Below, one piece after another: positions 12,935 to 21,899 of a stretch of 64,000 bases of DNA; within the stretch, counting starts at the first letter, position 1, and every line of letters starts with the position of its first letter. The stretch is taken from contig CM041465.1 of the NCBI GenBank assembly GCA_023213395.1, positions 217,255,741 through 217,319,740 of the forward strand, in the 5' to 3' direction. The notes beneath the pieces are model-generated. The model ran no database searches. It was not told the DNA's origin and worked only from the letters and a program-made list of their open reading frames with translations. Origin of the DNA: Cycas panzhihuaensis. Lineage: Eukaryota > Cycadophyta. The position numbers were made by a program, and so were the translations under genes.

Positions 12935-13355
12935 GATCCATCTTAAATTGCCATTCAACCCGTGGTTGGGAAGAATGGGGACAATTCAAAATGGTAGTTT
13001 AGGCTCGTTTCGGAGCACGGATCCATCTTAAATTGCCATTCCACCCGTGGTTGGGAGGAATGGGAACAATTTAAAATGGTAGTTTAGGCTCGTTTGAACG
13101 CGGATCCATCTTAAATTGCCATTCCACCCGTGGTTGGGAGGAATGGGAACAATTTAAAATGGTAGTTTAGGCTCGTTTCGGAGCGAGAATCCATCTTAAA
13201 TTGCCATTCCACCCGTGGTTGGGAGGAATGGGAACAATTTAAAATGGTAGTTTAGGCTCGTTTCGGAGCACGGATCCATCTTAGATTGCCATTCCACCCG
13301 TGGTTGGGAGGAATGGGAACAATTTAAAATGGTAGTTTAGGCTCGTTTCGGAGCA
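12935..13355. repeat. 83-86 bp minisatellite, five units, each able to form a hairpin
   Basis: Units start at 12,935, 13,020, 13,103, 13,187 and 13,273 and are over 90 percent alike by eye. Each holds inverted arms of about 20 bases: CCATCTTAAATTGCCATTCC near the start and GGAATGGGAACAATTTAAAA further on, separated by CACCCGTGGTTGGGA-type sequence. Each unit could fold into a stem-loop in RNA or single-stranded DNA. Tandem repeats in the 3' interior are known from Tat/Ogre-type gypsy elements, which fits G1. Confidence 0.9.
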
Positions 13356-14057
13356 TGAGGAGAGGAAGAGGTGTGCCTAGACCCCGTAGAGGTAGGGGTA
13401 GTCACACGCAGGGTAGGAGATAGGTGACGAAGAGTAGGTCCAGTATCGCTAGGCCTACTAGTAAACTTACTATGGTCGAATCGATGAGTGCAACCGGACT
13501 GGCGCCGATGGATCGCATGGCAAGGTTGCATACGAGTAAGAGTGGCTCTAGTCAGGAGTAAGGATCTAGAGCGTGAAGAAGAAGTGCCTCTCTGGTGGCT
13601 CGTAGGCGTGGGCGCTTACGTGGGACCGCCGGGAGATCGAGGAGGTAAAATAGATGGCTGGTTTAAGACCAGCGGCTCGTGAGCCAATGTAGAATGAGGA
13701 AGAGCGGGAATATCCGATTGAGATATTCCCCAGGTGCTCGCGAAACCGTGGTGACACGTCGAGGAGAGGGCCCATAACCCTCGCCATCCAGATCGAGTCA
13801 CTCATGGCGCTAAATGGCAAGTAACCACCCTCGCCAATAGGGGCAAACCTAACTAGGTTTGGCTCATGACATGGCATAGGGCTCGATCGATGAAGGTCGG
13901 TCTCCAAACAAAGGTCCCACGGAAGGGGTAACCTCCTCGGGATCGCTATCTTCATCATCGAAAGCTGGCGGTGGATGAGAGGTGTGAGACGGCATTGGCT
14001 CACGCAGGCGACAACTTTAACTTGTCCTTCATGGACAAATTTAAGTTGCCTCCGCTG
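13356..14057 (-). pseudogene. G1 decayed pol remnant after protease
   Basis: The minus strand reads in shifting frames with a short acidic linker (DDEDSDPEEV) near 13,950, then meaningless sequence. The acidic linker resembles spacers between protease and reverse transcriptase in Tat elements, but no reverse transcriptase motif follows. A 174-codon minus frame at 13,566-14,090 is in another register and is not believed to be the real protein. Confidence 0.45.
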
Positions 14058-14158
14058 CGTGGAGCGATCGCCCCCATCCGGTCGAGCCATGGTCGGCCCA
14101 ACAAGAGGTTGTACTCTACATCGACGCCGAGTACAAAGAACCGGCGATTTTTTCCCTC
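14058..14158 (-). pseudogene. G1 post-protease LGRPWL segment (frameshifted)
   Basis: The minus strand at about 14,124-14,058 encodes VEYNLLLGRPWLDRMGAIA. The LGRPWL motif is the hallmark that follows the aspartic protease in Tat-lineage gypsy Pol. It is not in the same reading frame as the protease-containing frame ending at 14,159, so a frameshift separates them. Confidence 0.7.
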
Positions 14159-14734
14159 TTAAGGTGAGGGATAGGGAGGCGCCCCGGAGGACTTCGATCC
14201 CATCATACCCTTGGCATTTCCAAGGGACGGACTCAAAGCTACTATGCCTGGCTCCTTGAGCATACGCCAGAGCATAGCATTAACCGAGGAGCCATTATCT
14301 ACAATGGTCCTCTTTACGATACAATCGAGTGTCAATGGTAATGACGGGTAATGCAAGAGCTTCTCAGCTTCTTTGGGAGATGGGAGATCTGGGATCAAAG
14401 GAGATGACAGTGGCCCATGGGAGGTAGCACCTATCGCATGGATGGAGGCGTCTTGTTGGCCAAGAGCTTGAGAAGAGAAACCGTTGCTCGGGCGGCTTCT
14501 CAAGACGTCCATTAAGGACATTCCCGCAGCGACGATATAGAGCTCGTCAACGATAGAAAAGGGCTTACCCTTCCCTGTGGGTTGGGTAAGCGCCCTTCTA
14601 AAGTCGAATCTACCGGGTCGGACGGGAATAGTCTTGGGAAGCGCAGGAACCTCCGGAGGAACGACTTCCGGAAGAGAATCAAGGTGAGATGTGGATGAAG
14701 AGGCACCGGCTGCCTCTTTAGCGACTGGGGCCAA
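14159..14734 (-). CDS. G1 aspartic protease fragment (retropepsin-like)
   Basis: A 191-codon open frame. The first about 120 residues are a proline/serine-rich linker. Residues about 137-153 read CIVKRTIVDNGSSVNAM, which matches the active-site loop of Tat/Ogre gypsy proteases, where D-N-G stands in for the more common D-T-G/D-S-G; the catalytic aspartate (about residue 146) is present. Protease would cut the Gag polyprotein in the virus-like particle. The frame stops before the second half of the domain, and the following LGRPWL segment is in another frame, so the product is probably inactive unless frameshifting occurs. In an intact relative this would be continuous with the rest of pol. 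The Met start is simply the first in frame. Confidence 0.65.
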   Translation of the reverse strand: MAPVAKEAAGASSSTSHLDSLPEVVPPEVPALPKTIPVRPGRFDFRRALTQPTGKGKPFSIVDELYIVAAGMSLMDVLRSRPSNGFSSQALGQQDASIHAIGATSHGPLSSPLIPDLPSPKEAEKLLHYPSLPLTLDCIVKRTIVDNGSSVNAMLWRMLKEPGIVALSPSLGNAKGMMGSKSSGAPPYPSP

Positions 14735-15245
14735 GTTAAGGCATATAACGGAGTGGTCTCAAGCAATTGGACAACCTTCTTTCCCTTGTAGCGGGACTGC
14801 GAAGGTGATGGAGCACGGCGGTCAGGGGAGCGCGAAGGTGAAGGTGACCTTCGCACACCCTTCCCTCTACCATACGAGGGCGAGAATCGGGAGATCTATC
14901 CGGGTCGACAGATCTTTGTTGAACATCGCGACCACGTTCCCCATGTTTGGGAGCGGGTCTCTATGAACAGTGATCGAGGTTAGGTCTCGATGCTGCTGGG
15001 GACGAGTCACGTGGGTCTTTGTGCCGACAGCAGCGCATCGTCATGGAAACACTCCCGTGGATGGAACACCACCTCTTCTCAAGGGAGGATCGGTCCTCCT
15101 TGCTTGAGAAGGCGGGTGTTACCCCTTTGGGGGCATCGCACGAGAAGTCTGTGAGCAGGTCTATGGGAGGTAGGTGGCGAAGGAGGTTGGAGTTTTAGCT
15201 CCTCATCGTTCGCTCAAATGAGCGAATAAGCGGAGGTAAGCGGAT
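14735..15245 (-). other. G1 gag-to-protease spacer
   Basis: An arginine/serine/proline-rich frame (about 14,512-14,856, in a register different from the protease frame) and several stops lie between the gag stop codon and protease. No domain is recognised. It is probably the former gag-pol junction. Confidence 0.45.
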
Positions 15246-17081
15246 CTAGGGTCCTCTCGGTCGGATGAGAGGTGGTCTAGCAGGCTGCGAAGGGGTGGTC
15301 TCCTTCGCTGGAGGAGGCGCCTCGCGACGTTGCGAGGGCTTGGGAGGTTTCTTGAGTCCTGCTTGGATCTCAATAGCCTCCAAAGCTAAACACCTCGAGA
15401 TGGCGGAGTCACACGTGGTTGCCCCCATCTTGAGGACTTCCACATGCACCTCGGGGCGAAGTGCATTGACAAAGAGATCCCTCTTCAACTCCTCAGGCAA
15501 TGTGGCCTTGGTGGAGTGAAGGAGGTCGTGAAAGCGTCGCACAAAGTCACGATTCATCTCATCGTGACCTTGTTTGAGCGACAGCAGCGCTTTCATTCCG
15601 CTCTCGAATGGGCGCGCTACGTCAAAATAGTTGACGAACTCGTCCACTAGCTGCTGGAATGAGGAGATCGAATGGGCCGGAAGGCGGTAGAACCACTTGA
15701 GGGCGTCGCCCTGCAAGGATCGCGGGAAGAGCTTCATCAAGATGTGGTCGTAGGCCCAATAGTCAATGCACGCCATGGAAAAGCTGCGCACATGCTCGGT
15801 TGGGTCCTGCGACGAAGTCCCATCAAATTTGGGGACTTCAGGAGGGTGAGGCGGCAAGTTAGTCCTTAGCGCCTCGACGGACAAGGGCGTCGACCTATAG
15901 TCCACGAAAGGGCGGGTCCATGCCCGGGCAAACGGATCGGCAACTGCCAAAGGAGCGGATGGGGTGTCGGTCCCATCCCTCCTTGAAACGCCCCTTGTGG
16001 GAAGGGGGCTGCGGTAGATGTTGGAAAGGAGGCGCTCCCTTGTCTTGTGGCAGCAGCAGGAGTCGCTACCGGACGCGTGAACAGGGGTGAGGGGCCGGGT
16101 TTGCCCATATGGGCCACCCGTAGGTGGCGCGACCCCATATGGGTGCAAGGTCCACTCCATAGGCAGGAGGTGGTTTCCCTTGCCACCCCAAGGTTGTGAC
16201 GTGTAGCACAGGGGCACGTAAAGAGAAGGACCACCAACCGGGTTCTGGACATACGTAGGAGTGGGTCCTACATGGCTGGCGGCTAGCGAGCCTCGAGGCC
16301 TACTAGGAAACGCGTGCGCCACGTTCGGCGGTGGCACGTGCGTTTGGTTTGAGCAAGGCATACTAACCCCGAGTTGAGGGAAAGATGCGCTGCACGCGGG
16401 TCTCGAGGAAGTGGGACCACGACTAGGAACGGCAAACGCAACACTCGCCTTAGGAGCCGGGGTAGACACGGCATAGGACGTGTGTGCGCGGGCGGATGTA
16501 TCAATCGTCGTAGATGACGTGGGCATGGATGAGGAAGTCGCCACGTTGCGTAGCATCTCCGTTAACCATCTAGGAGGCGGTTGGCGGCAAACTGCTCGAA
16601 AGTACTCGCCAAGCGCCTCGACCGCGTCGGCGGGAGGGGTATCCTCATAGCCATACGAGGTCGAAGGGACTTCGAAGGTAGGGGACCTCAGTGGCTCCTC
16701 GTAAGGCTCGCCAGTGGGGTGGCGGGTCTCACGAGTAGCCGGATCTTCCGCTGCATGAGTGGAAGGCTCAAAATCTTCGGGGTGGAAATGGTCATCAGGG
16801 TAATAGATGGAATCCTCGCCCTCACGGGTGGATTCCGGAACGGACGAAGGGAACTCATGAGTTCCGGTCATGGCATGGTAGGCCCAATCGGACGGGTATC
16901 CTTCCATTGCGAAGCGGGGCTCGACGATGGAATGAAGCGCGACGATTGGTCTTCTAACACGGCCAAGCCCAGCGTGCGAAACGTCGCGTGCAACTCCTCC
17001 GCGAGCGTTGTTAGAAAAGCGAAAAGGAAAAGGAAGGAAAGCCGCGCAAACCCGCTTGGGGTTGCCCAACTCAAAACACAA
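15246..17081 (-). CDS. G1 Gag (Retrotrans_gag-type)
   Basis: A 611-codon uninterrupted frame encoding the capsid precursor that would package element RNA in cytoplasmic virus-like particles. Residues 1-58 may be untranslated leader; the Met at codon 59 (base 16,907, MEGYPSDW) is a plausible real start. The first about 400 residues are low-complexity, Pro/Ser/Thr-rich. Residues about 445-535 carry the gag core of plant Tat/Athila-type gypsy elements: MKLFPRSLQGDALKWFYRLP, then a SSFQQLVDEFVNYF-like segment, then the LLSLKQGHDEMNRDFVRRFH helix. The C-terminus is basic/proline-rich and ends without any CCHC zinc knuckle. The spacer and protease follow. It is the only long intact frame in the window, consistent with a recent insertion. 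Confidence 0.85.
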   Translation of the reverse strand: MCFELGNPKRVCAAFLPFPFRFSNNARGGVARDVSHAGLGRVRRPIVALHSIVEPRFAMEGYPSDWAYHAMTGTHEFPSSVPESTREGEDSIYYPDDHFHPEDFEPSTHAAEDPATRETRHPTGEPYEEPLRSPTFEVPSTSYGYEDTPPADAVEALGEYFRAVCRQPPPRWLTEMLRNVATSSSMPTSSTTIDTSARAHTSYAVSTPAPKASVAFAVPSRGPTSSRPACSASFPQLGVSMPCSNQTHVPPPNVAHAFPSRPRGSLAASHVGPTPTYVQNPVGGPSLYVPLCYTSQPWGGKGNHLLPMEWTLHPYGVAPPTGGPYGQTRPLTPVHASGSDSCCCHKTRERLLSNIYRSPLPTRGVSRRDGTDTPSAPLAVADPFARAWTRPFVDYRSTPLSVEALRTNLPPHPPEVPKFDGTSSQDPTEHVRSFSMACIDYWAYDHILMKLFPRSLQGDALKWFYRLPAHSISSFQQLVDEFVNYFDVARPFESGMKALLSLKQGHDEMNRDFVRRFHDLLHSTKATLPEELKRDLFVNALRPEVHVEVLKMGATTCDSAISRCLALEAIEIQAGLKKPPKPSQRREAPPPAKETTPSQPARPPLIRPRGP

Positions 17082-17144
17082 AATGCGAGCCTACCTAAAG
17101 GCAAGAGCACCAACACGAAGGAAGCGGATCTAGCTCCCTTCTTG

Positions 17145-17167
17145 GCGATCCCGGTATGGTCGCCCGG
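17145..17167 (-). promoter_or_regulatory. G1 primer-binding site, diverged
   Basis: Immediately inside the 5' LTR the minus strand reads CCGGGCGACCATACCGGGAT. This resembles, with mismatches, the GGCGCCGTTGCCGGGGATCG-type primer site common in plant gypsy elements. The tRNA cannot be named safely from this degree of match. Confidence 0.45.
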
Positions 17168-19709
17168 TGAAACGCTCTCCAGGCAATGATCCAACGCCTA
17201 GCGGGAAGGGTATAAAAGCAGAAGGCTAAACAGGCTAAAGAACGAAGATCATACCTCGCGGGACGTCCGTGCGGAGGGCCGGTGCAGGGCCAAGGTGCCT
17301 GGTTGCTTCCAGTGGCCGTCTGGCGAGACCCTCCTACCCTTGGATGGCGGGAAGGAAAAACTTCATGCCGCTACTTCTCAAGGCAATGAGAAAGCGGCGA
17401 AGGGGTAACCAACCAAACGTGTCGCAGGTAAGATATATGCAAGAGCGGCTAAGGAGGGATCGGTCAAAGGATCTCAAATACCATAGTGTGCAGGGTGTAG
17501 CAAAGAAAGCGCACGTAAAGCAAATGTAAAGCAAAAAGCAAGTACAAAATAAATAGTTATTTCTTTTCCTTTTTCTTATATTTCTCTAACTACCAAAGCA
17601 AGCGTAAAGAAACGTAAGAGCGAGAAAAAGGAGTATGAAGGGTGAGCGGAGAATACCTGGATCCGGCTGGTTGAGACGCAGGTGTCCGGCCGCGGGTGCG
17701 CTTCCTCCCGTCGTCCTCCTCGTATGCGACGTCGGTTGCAAGCGGTGATGGGGGATCACTTACCTCCCCGAAAGCAAATAAACACTAACTAAACTGAAAC
17801 GATAGAAAATAAAGGTGAAAGGGAGATAAAGAAAAGGGAGAACGTACCAAACAAGCGTCGGCCGTGATGGGTCGACCACATGCGCCTTTGTTCGAACGCT
17901 CCTAAGCAAATAAGCGAGAATACCTTCCTCTCGAAAGAGGGGCTACGAGATACCAAAGATATATGTATATATGTTGCAAGTAAAGCAAACTAAGCTAAAA
18001 GGACATAGTTAAGCACTATCATGCAATAAAAGAAACAACGTGATATGACAGCATGCCAGGTCATACACCACAAACGCACCGAATGGGGTTGAGTATAACC
18101 TCGGGATGGTTAACTCACCCACGAGAGGTCTCCACAGAATGTAAGGGAAATGGTGCTAGCATGCAACAAGAAGGATCATGGAGCAACGGGTAGCATAAGC
18201 CAAAGTAAGCACTCAACCGATTCTCCAAAGCCTCTAGCCCTATTTCTTAAGCAAAAGCGGGAGATAAAGGGGAGAGGAAAAGGGACGGAACCCTTGGGGA
18301 GTAGGACTAATGGGGGATGGAACCCCGCTATCTCCCTCAAACCCTCGTGTAACCCTTTATGCCTTTGCCCAAGAAATGGCGAAAGAGAAGGATGGGAGAA
18401 GAAGGATGAGTGGAAGAAAAAATGGGAAACTAAGCCTATCCTTGAGTAACACTCTAATAGGCCACAAATACTATGGTTCCTTGCATCAAATGGCTAAGGG
18501 GAAACCAAGAGAATACATATACAAAAGGAAGCAAAGAGTTGCAAGTAAAATAATACAAAAAGCAAGCAAAACACCAAAGAAATGACACCAAATACCTCAA
18601 ATGATGAAGGAGGAGTGCATGTGAGCACTTGGCAACTTGGAGCAACGGTCCAAGAGATGCCTATGAAGCAATGTAGCATGTCCCTTGCAAGAGAGAGGAG
18701 TGGTGGAGCCTCATGCAAGAAAGTGAGTGGAAATGGTTCCTTGCAATGGTTTTCTTAGTGTAAAATCCTCTTGGAGGCCTTCAATATGTGTGAGGAGGAA
18801 GAGTGCTTGTATTGGAGCTCAAGTGAGGCGTGATGGCCTGTATCTCCAAAGAATAGCAGCCCTTGGTGCCTCTGTCCCACAAATTTGAAAGGTGTCTCTT
18901 GTTCTTGTTTGTTTGTCTTGTCTTTGTGAAGAAAACTTGAGAGGAGAGTCTAGTAGTGAGGAGAAAAATTCATTCAATAATGAGGCAAATGAGTGAAAAA
19001 GCGTTTTTATGTCTCGAGTGAAGCAGTGAGCGTTGGGGGCCTCAAGCGCCTCAACTGGTTAGAGCCACGCTGGCGATTCATGAAAAATCGGGGCAACATC
19101 GCGTGTTTCTTTTTAATTTTAAGCGATTAAATCTGCGATAAACTTAGCATGCAGCTAAGTTTATCATGATGCCTTACCGCCTTGGAACTCCATGATGCTG
19201 CTTAATTTACCTGCAGATGCGGAACCAAACCAAAAAAGCAGAAAATTAAAGTAAGAAATCAGGTCTTTAAGGTAAAATCATAAGTTAAACTCAAAATACA
19301 TTAGTCAAGAGCAGTTTTAGGTCATGGGCATGTGCTCAAGCGGTGCAAAGAGACCTAACTAGGGGTTAAACCAGCTTAGAAAGGGTTTGCAACATAAGCG
19401 GCCTTGTAACACGCATAAATAGTAGGCAAAAGCATCCCGAAAGACCATGGAGACGTCGTGGGTGGTTGCACGCCATACGGGGTGTCGCATTCGCTGATGA
19501 ATGCCCCCGCTGTGAGTCGTCATAGGCTAAAAGGTGCCGTTAGGCACATGCATAATGAACAAGCAATCAAACAGGTGCATATGGACAGGCACATGTCAAT
19601 CAAACCATTCCCAATTACTGCAACGATCATAAGTAAGCAAAGTAAAGGCATATACCTGCACAAACCTGTGTCGATGTGTCGCAAGTCCATTCCCGATAGC
19701 CGGGAAACA
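17168..19709 (-). repeat. G1 5' LTR (right copy, 2,542 bp)
   Basis: Direct repeat of 9,637-12,192, bounded by TG...CA and followed by target duplication ACATC (19,710-19,714). Differences from the left copy are mostly short insertions or deletions, clustered in GC-rich patches such as 17,265-17,360 and 19,030-19,230, with long identical blocks between (for example 18,480-18,720). Confidence 0.92.
19137..19165. repeat. palindrome inside the G1 5' LTR
   Basis: Twelve-base arms GATAAACTTAGC and GCTAAGTTTATC surround ATGCA. It is the counterpart of 11,632-11,657 in the other LTR. Confidence 0.75.
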
Positions 19710-19714
19710 ACATC

Positions 19715-20229
19715 TTAGACAAAGATTGTAGTAGTAGGATTGCAAGAGTTTGAAATGTATGGGATTTGAAATAAAGCTTACAAATTGGGTGATTTACATG
19801 GGGAAGAGAATTATGATTAGTCTAGACATCAAATAAAAGAGTTATTGATGTATCATGCTAAATGTCATATGAAAGCAAGTTTTATCCTTCATTTCTTCCA
19901 TTTCTGAGTTATGGCTAAGTAGGTGTAGAGGTTTGTGTACCTAACAATATGTTTGAGACAGAAGTAGGACCTTGTAGAAGATTTATGATGAGGAGTTGTT
20001 ATAAGAAGAGACACATATTACAACTTGTGTGCCATTGACAGTTGAAGACCTAGAGGATGAAGAATGAGGATCAACATGCTAGTCAAACTCATAATAGACA
20101 CCAACATTCCAATAAGTGGAGATTTGTAATGGAGAGCTATATTTAAGATTATAAGAAGAAAGATTCAAGTATGATGAGACATTTACACTTGTCTCTATAA
20201 TATTGGTCCATTTGATCCTTACTTTAGTA
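19715..20229. other. AT-rich DNA right of G1, probably decayed copia interior
   Basis: It is stop-rich on both strands. Because copia RNase H sequence follows at 20,430 and a related LTR fragment lies left of G1, this is probably pol of the old copia element C4, but I could not identify a domain in it. Confidence 0.35.
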
Positions 20230-20570
20230 GATTTCAGATAGTTTAGAGTCATATTATATTGGTATTCCTTAAGAAAGACTTTAAGAGGATATCTACATGG
20301 CTTAAGTGGCTCAATCTCTTAGTTTAGTCAAAGAAAATAATTAAGTGTTATGGACTAAGAATTAGTGTAAGAGAGAGAGTTATATGGTTGCAAGGACTAT
20401 TGAAGTATTTCCAAGGAATCATGCATATATGAGGCATAACACTATTACATCTAAGAGAAAATTAGATGAAGGGAGATATAGTTGAAGTTTTGTCCAAGTG
20501 AAGATCAACTTGAGGATGTGTTAACTAAGCTCTTACTAATGATCACCACATCAACATTCATGCATATTTG
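20230..20570 (+). pseudogene. C4: Ty1/copia RNase H C-terminus
   Basis: A plus-strand frame at about 20,494-20,556 reads KFCPSEDQLEDVLTKLLLMI. This is the invariant end of copia Pol (consensus C-P-[ST]-E-[ED]-Q-x-A-D-[IV]-[FL]-T-K-x-L). Upstream, frame-shifted remnants around 20,425-20,480 (an LHLRENQ-like piece followed by KGDI) fit the HFIREK..G.I segment that precedes it. The copy is old, with frameshifts and stops. It is followed by a polypurine tract and an LTR, so this is the 3' end of a plus-strand copia element. Confidence 0.7.
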
Positions 20571-20670
20571 GATATTCAACGAGGTTATCCTTGAGAGGGG
20601 ATTTATTAACAAGGATAAAATTTGATAGTCCATACTTCAAAGGAAAACTTCAAGACCCCACATTTACATT

Positions 20671-20679
20671 AAGAGGGGA
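20671..20679 (+). promoter_or_regulatory. C4 polypurine tract
   Basis: AAGAGGGGA lies directly before the LTR start TGTTAGAG at 20,680, the expected site of plus-strand priming. Confidence 0.65.
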
Positions 20680-21189
20680 TGTTAGAGTGGTATTATAAAC
20701 CACTTATCAACTAATGTTAATGTGGTGAATTACTGTATGGATAATGTTGATATTATTATGATGTAACAAGCTAACAGATATAAGTTAATATACTATTCAA
20801 GACACTTATGATTTATAAATATTCAATATTTACTTCAAGTAATAATATGCCCTTATTATAATAATAATAATATATTACCATAGTTATTAAATTATTATGT
20901 ATTTCAAAATACTTTATTACTATTAATTATATGATATACCTTTTTTATTTGTTGTTAAAATACTTGTCTCATACTTATCAATATGTCACTCATTATATTG
21001 TATAAGCTTATTGTGTGGAGTCATTGGCTTATATGCATACCTAAATATATATGGGTTACTACTAATTATGAGATTATGTGAGACGATCAATCTCATAAAA
21101 TCTCAATCACATCTATAGGTGATCAGTCTGTATAAATAAACTCAACTAGCAATAGTTTAATCTTGTAACATTTTGTAGATTCACTTAAC
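20680..21189 (+). repeat. C4 3' LTR (end approximate)
   Basis: It starts TGTTAGAGTGG right after a polypurine tract and the copia RNase H end. A segment at 20,736-20,823 is repeated at 7,266-7,353. The right boundary is a guess at an AACA end near 21,189; no target duplication was confirmed. Confidence 0.5.
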
Positions 21190-21389
21190 ACTTTCATGTC
21201 CTAGTATATGGCACCAATATACTAAATATAAATTTTCACTTAAATTCAAACACATACCATCAATAATGTTGTTTCATAATGTAACTTCATCTTATCTATA
21301 TATGGCTTTAATTTATCTTATTCATCTTCATCTAGCCCTTAGATCTTAGTCATATGTCACTAGCATAATTAGTGTATTCAAAATTCTAG

Positions 21390-21625
21390 CTCATTATATT
21401 CACCTCATAATTGGCTCTTTTACCAACTCTATCATTGGTATAGTGGCTTATCAAACTGACTCAAATAGGCTACTTCCTACTACACAAAATATTTTAACTA
21501 ACTTTGGCTTTAATACCATGTTAGAATTTATAATTGCAACTCTAATACCATATTAGAAATATAGAGTATAACATAATGTAATATAACACACACACACACA
21601 CACACACACATACACACATACATAT

Positions 21626-21682
<57 letters not shown>

Positions 21683-21899
21683 TGTATGTATTTATGTGTG
21701 TGTTACATTGCACTATGTTATACTCTATATTTCTAATATGGTATTAGAGTTGCAATTATAAATTCTAAAATGGTATCAAAGCCATAGTTAGTTAAAACAT
21801 TTTGTGTAGTAGGAAGAAGCCTATTTGAGTCAGTTTGATAAGCCACTATGCCAGTGATAGAGTTAGTAAAAGAGTCAATTATGAGGTGAATATAATGAG
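21390..21899. repeat. 510-bp near-perfect palindrome around a (CA)n/(CATA)n core
   Basis: Bases 21,390-21,590 and 21,699-21,899 are inverted copies of each other. Every pair sums to 43,289, so the arms are colinear without gaps, and by eye about 95 percent of positions match. The centre is an alternating (CA)n, (CATA)n, (TATG)n tract that is itself roughly self-complementary. Both arms contain a tRNA-Met primer-site-like sequence with its leader (plus strand at 21,771; minus strand at about 21,506-21,518), so each arm looks like LTR end plus primer site plus leader, head to head. Confidence 0.9.
21771..21783 (+). promoter_or_regulatory. primer-binding-site-like sequence in right palindrome arm
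   Basis: TGGTATCAAAGCC differs by one base from the tRNA-Met-type site. The left arm holds its inverted, further diverged copy. Confidence 0.55.

Larger units (their letters stand above)
9637..19709 (-). mobile_element. G1: complete non-autonomous Ty3/gypsy element (Tat/Ogre-like gag-protease)
   Basis: Two direct repeats of about 2.55 kb, each running TGAAACG...AAACA, bound a 5-kb interior. The element is flanked by the five-base target duplication ACATC at 9,632-9,636 and 19,710-19,714, so both ends are intact. All coding sequence is on the minus strand, in order 5' LTR (right), primer site, gag, protease fragment, minisatellite, purine tract, 3' LTR (left). The interior has a Retrotrans_gag-type domain and a retropepsin-like motif plus the LGRPWL motif that follows protease in Tat-lineage gypsy elements. 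I see no reverse transcriptase, RNase H or integrase. It is distinctly more GC-rich than its surroundings, as expected for a recent insertion in a genome where methylated cytosines decay. Movement would need enzymes from a relative. Confidence 0.9.

Noticed and set aside
12935-13355. Regular repeats resembling a CRISPR array
   Set aside because: Units are contiguous 84-bp repeats with no unique spacers and lie in a plant retrotransposon.
13566-14090. 174-codon minus-strand frame in G1
   Set aside because: It overlaps the LGRPWL segment in a different register; the protein-like signal is in the other frame, so this one is a shadow.
14512-14856. 114-codon Arg/Ser/Pro-rich minus frame in G1
   Set aside because: It overlaps the protease-containing frame in another register and is low-complexity; it could be a former gag-pol linker but is not supported as a separate gene.
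16581-17189. 202-codon plus-strand frame
   Set aside because: It lies antisense to the Gag frame with matching codon-position pattern and has no recognisable domain.
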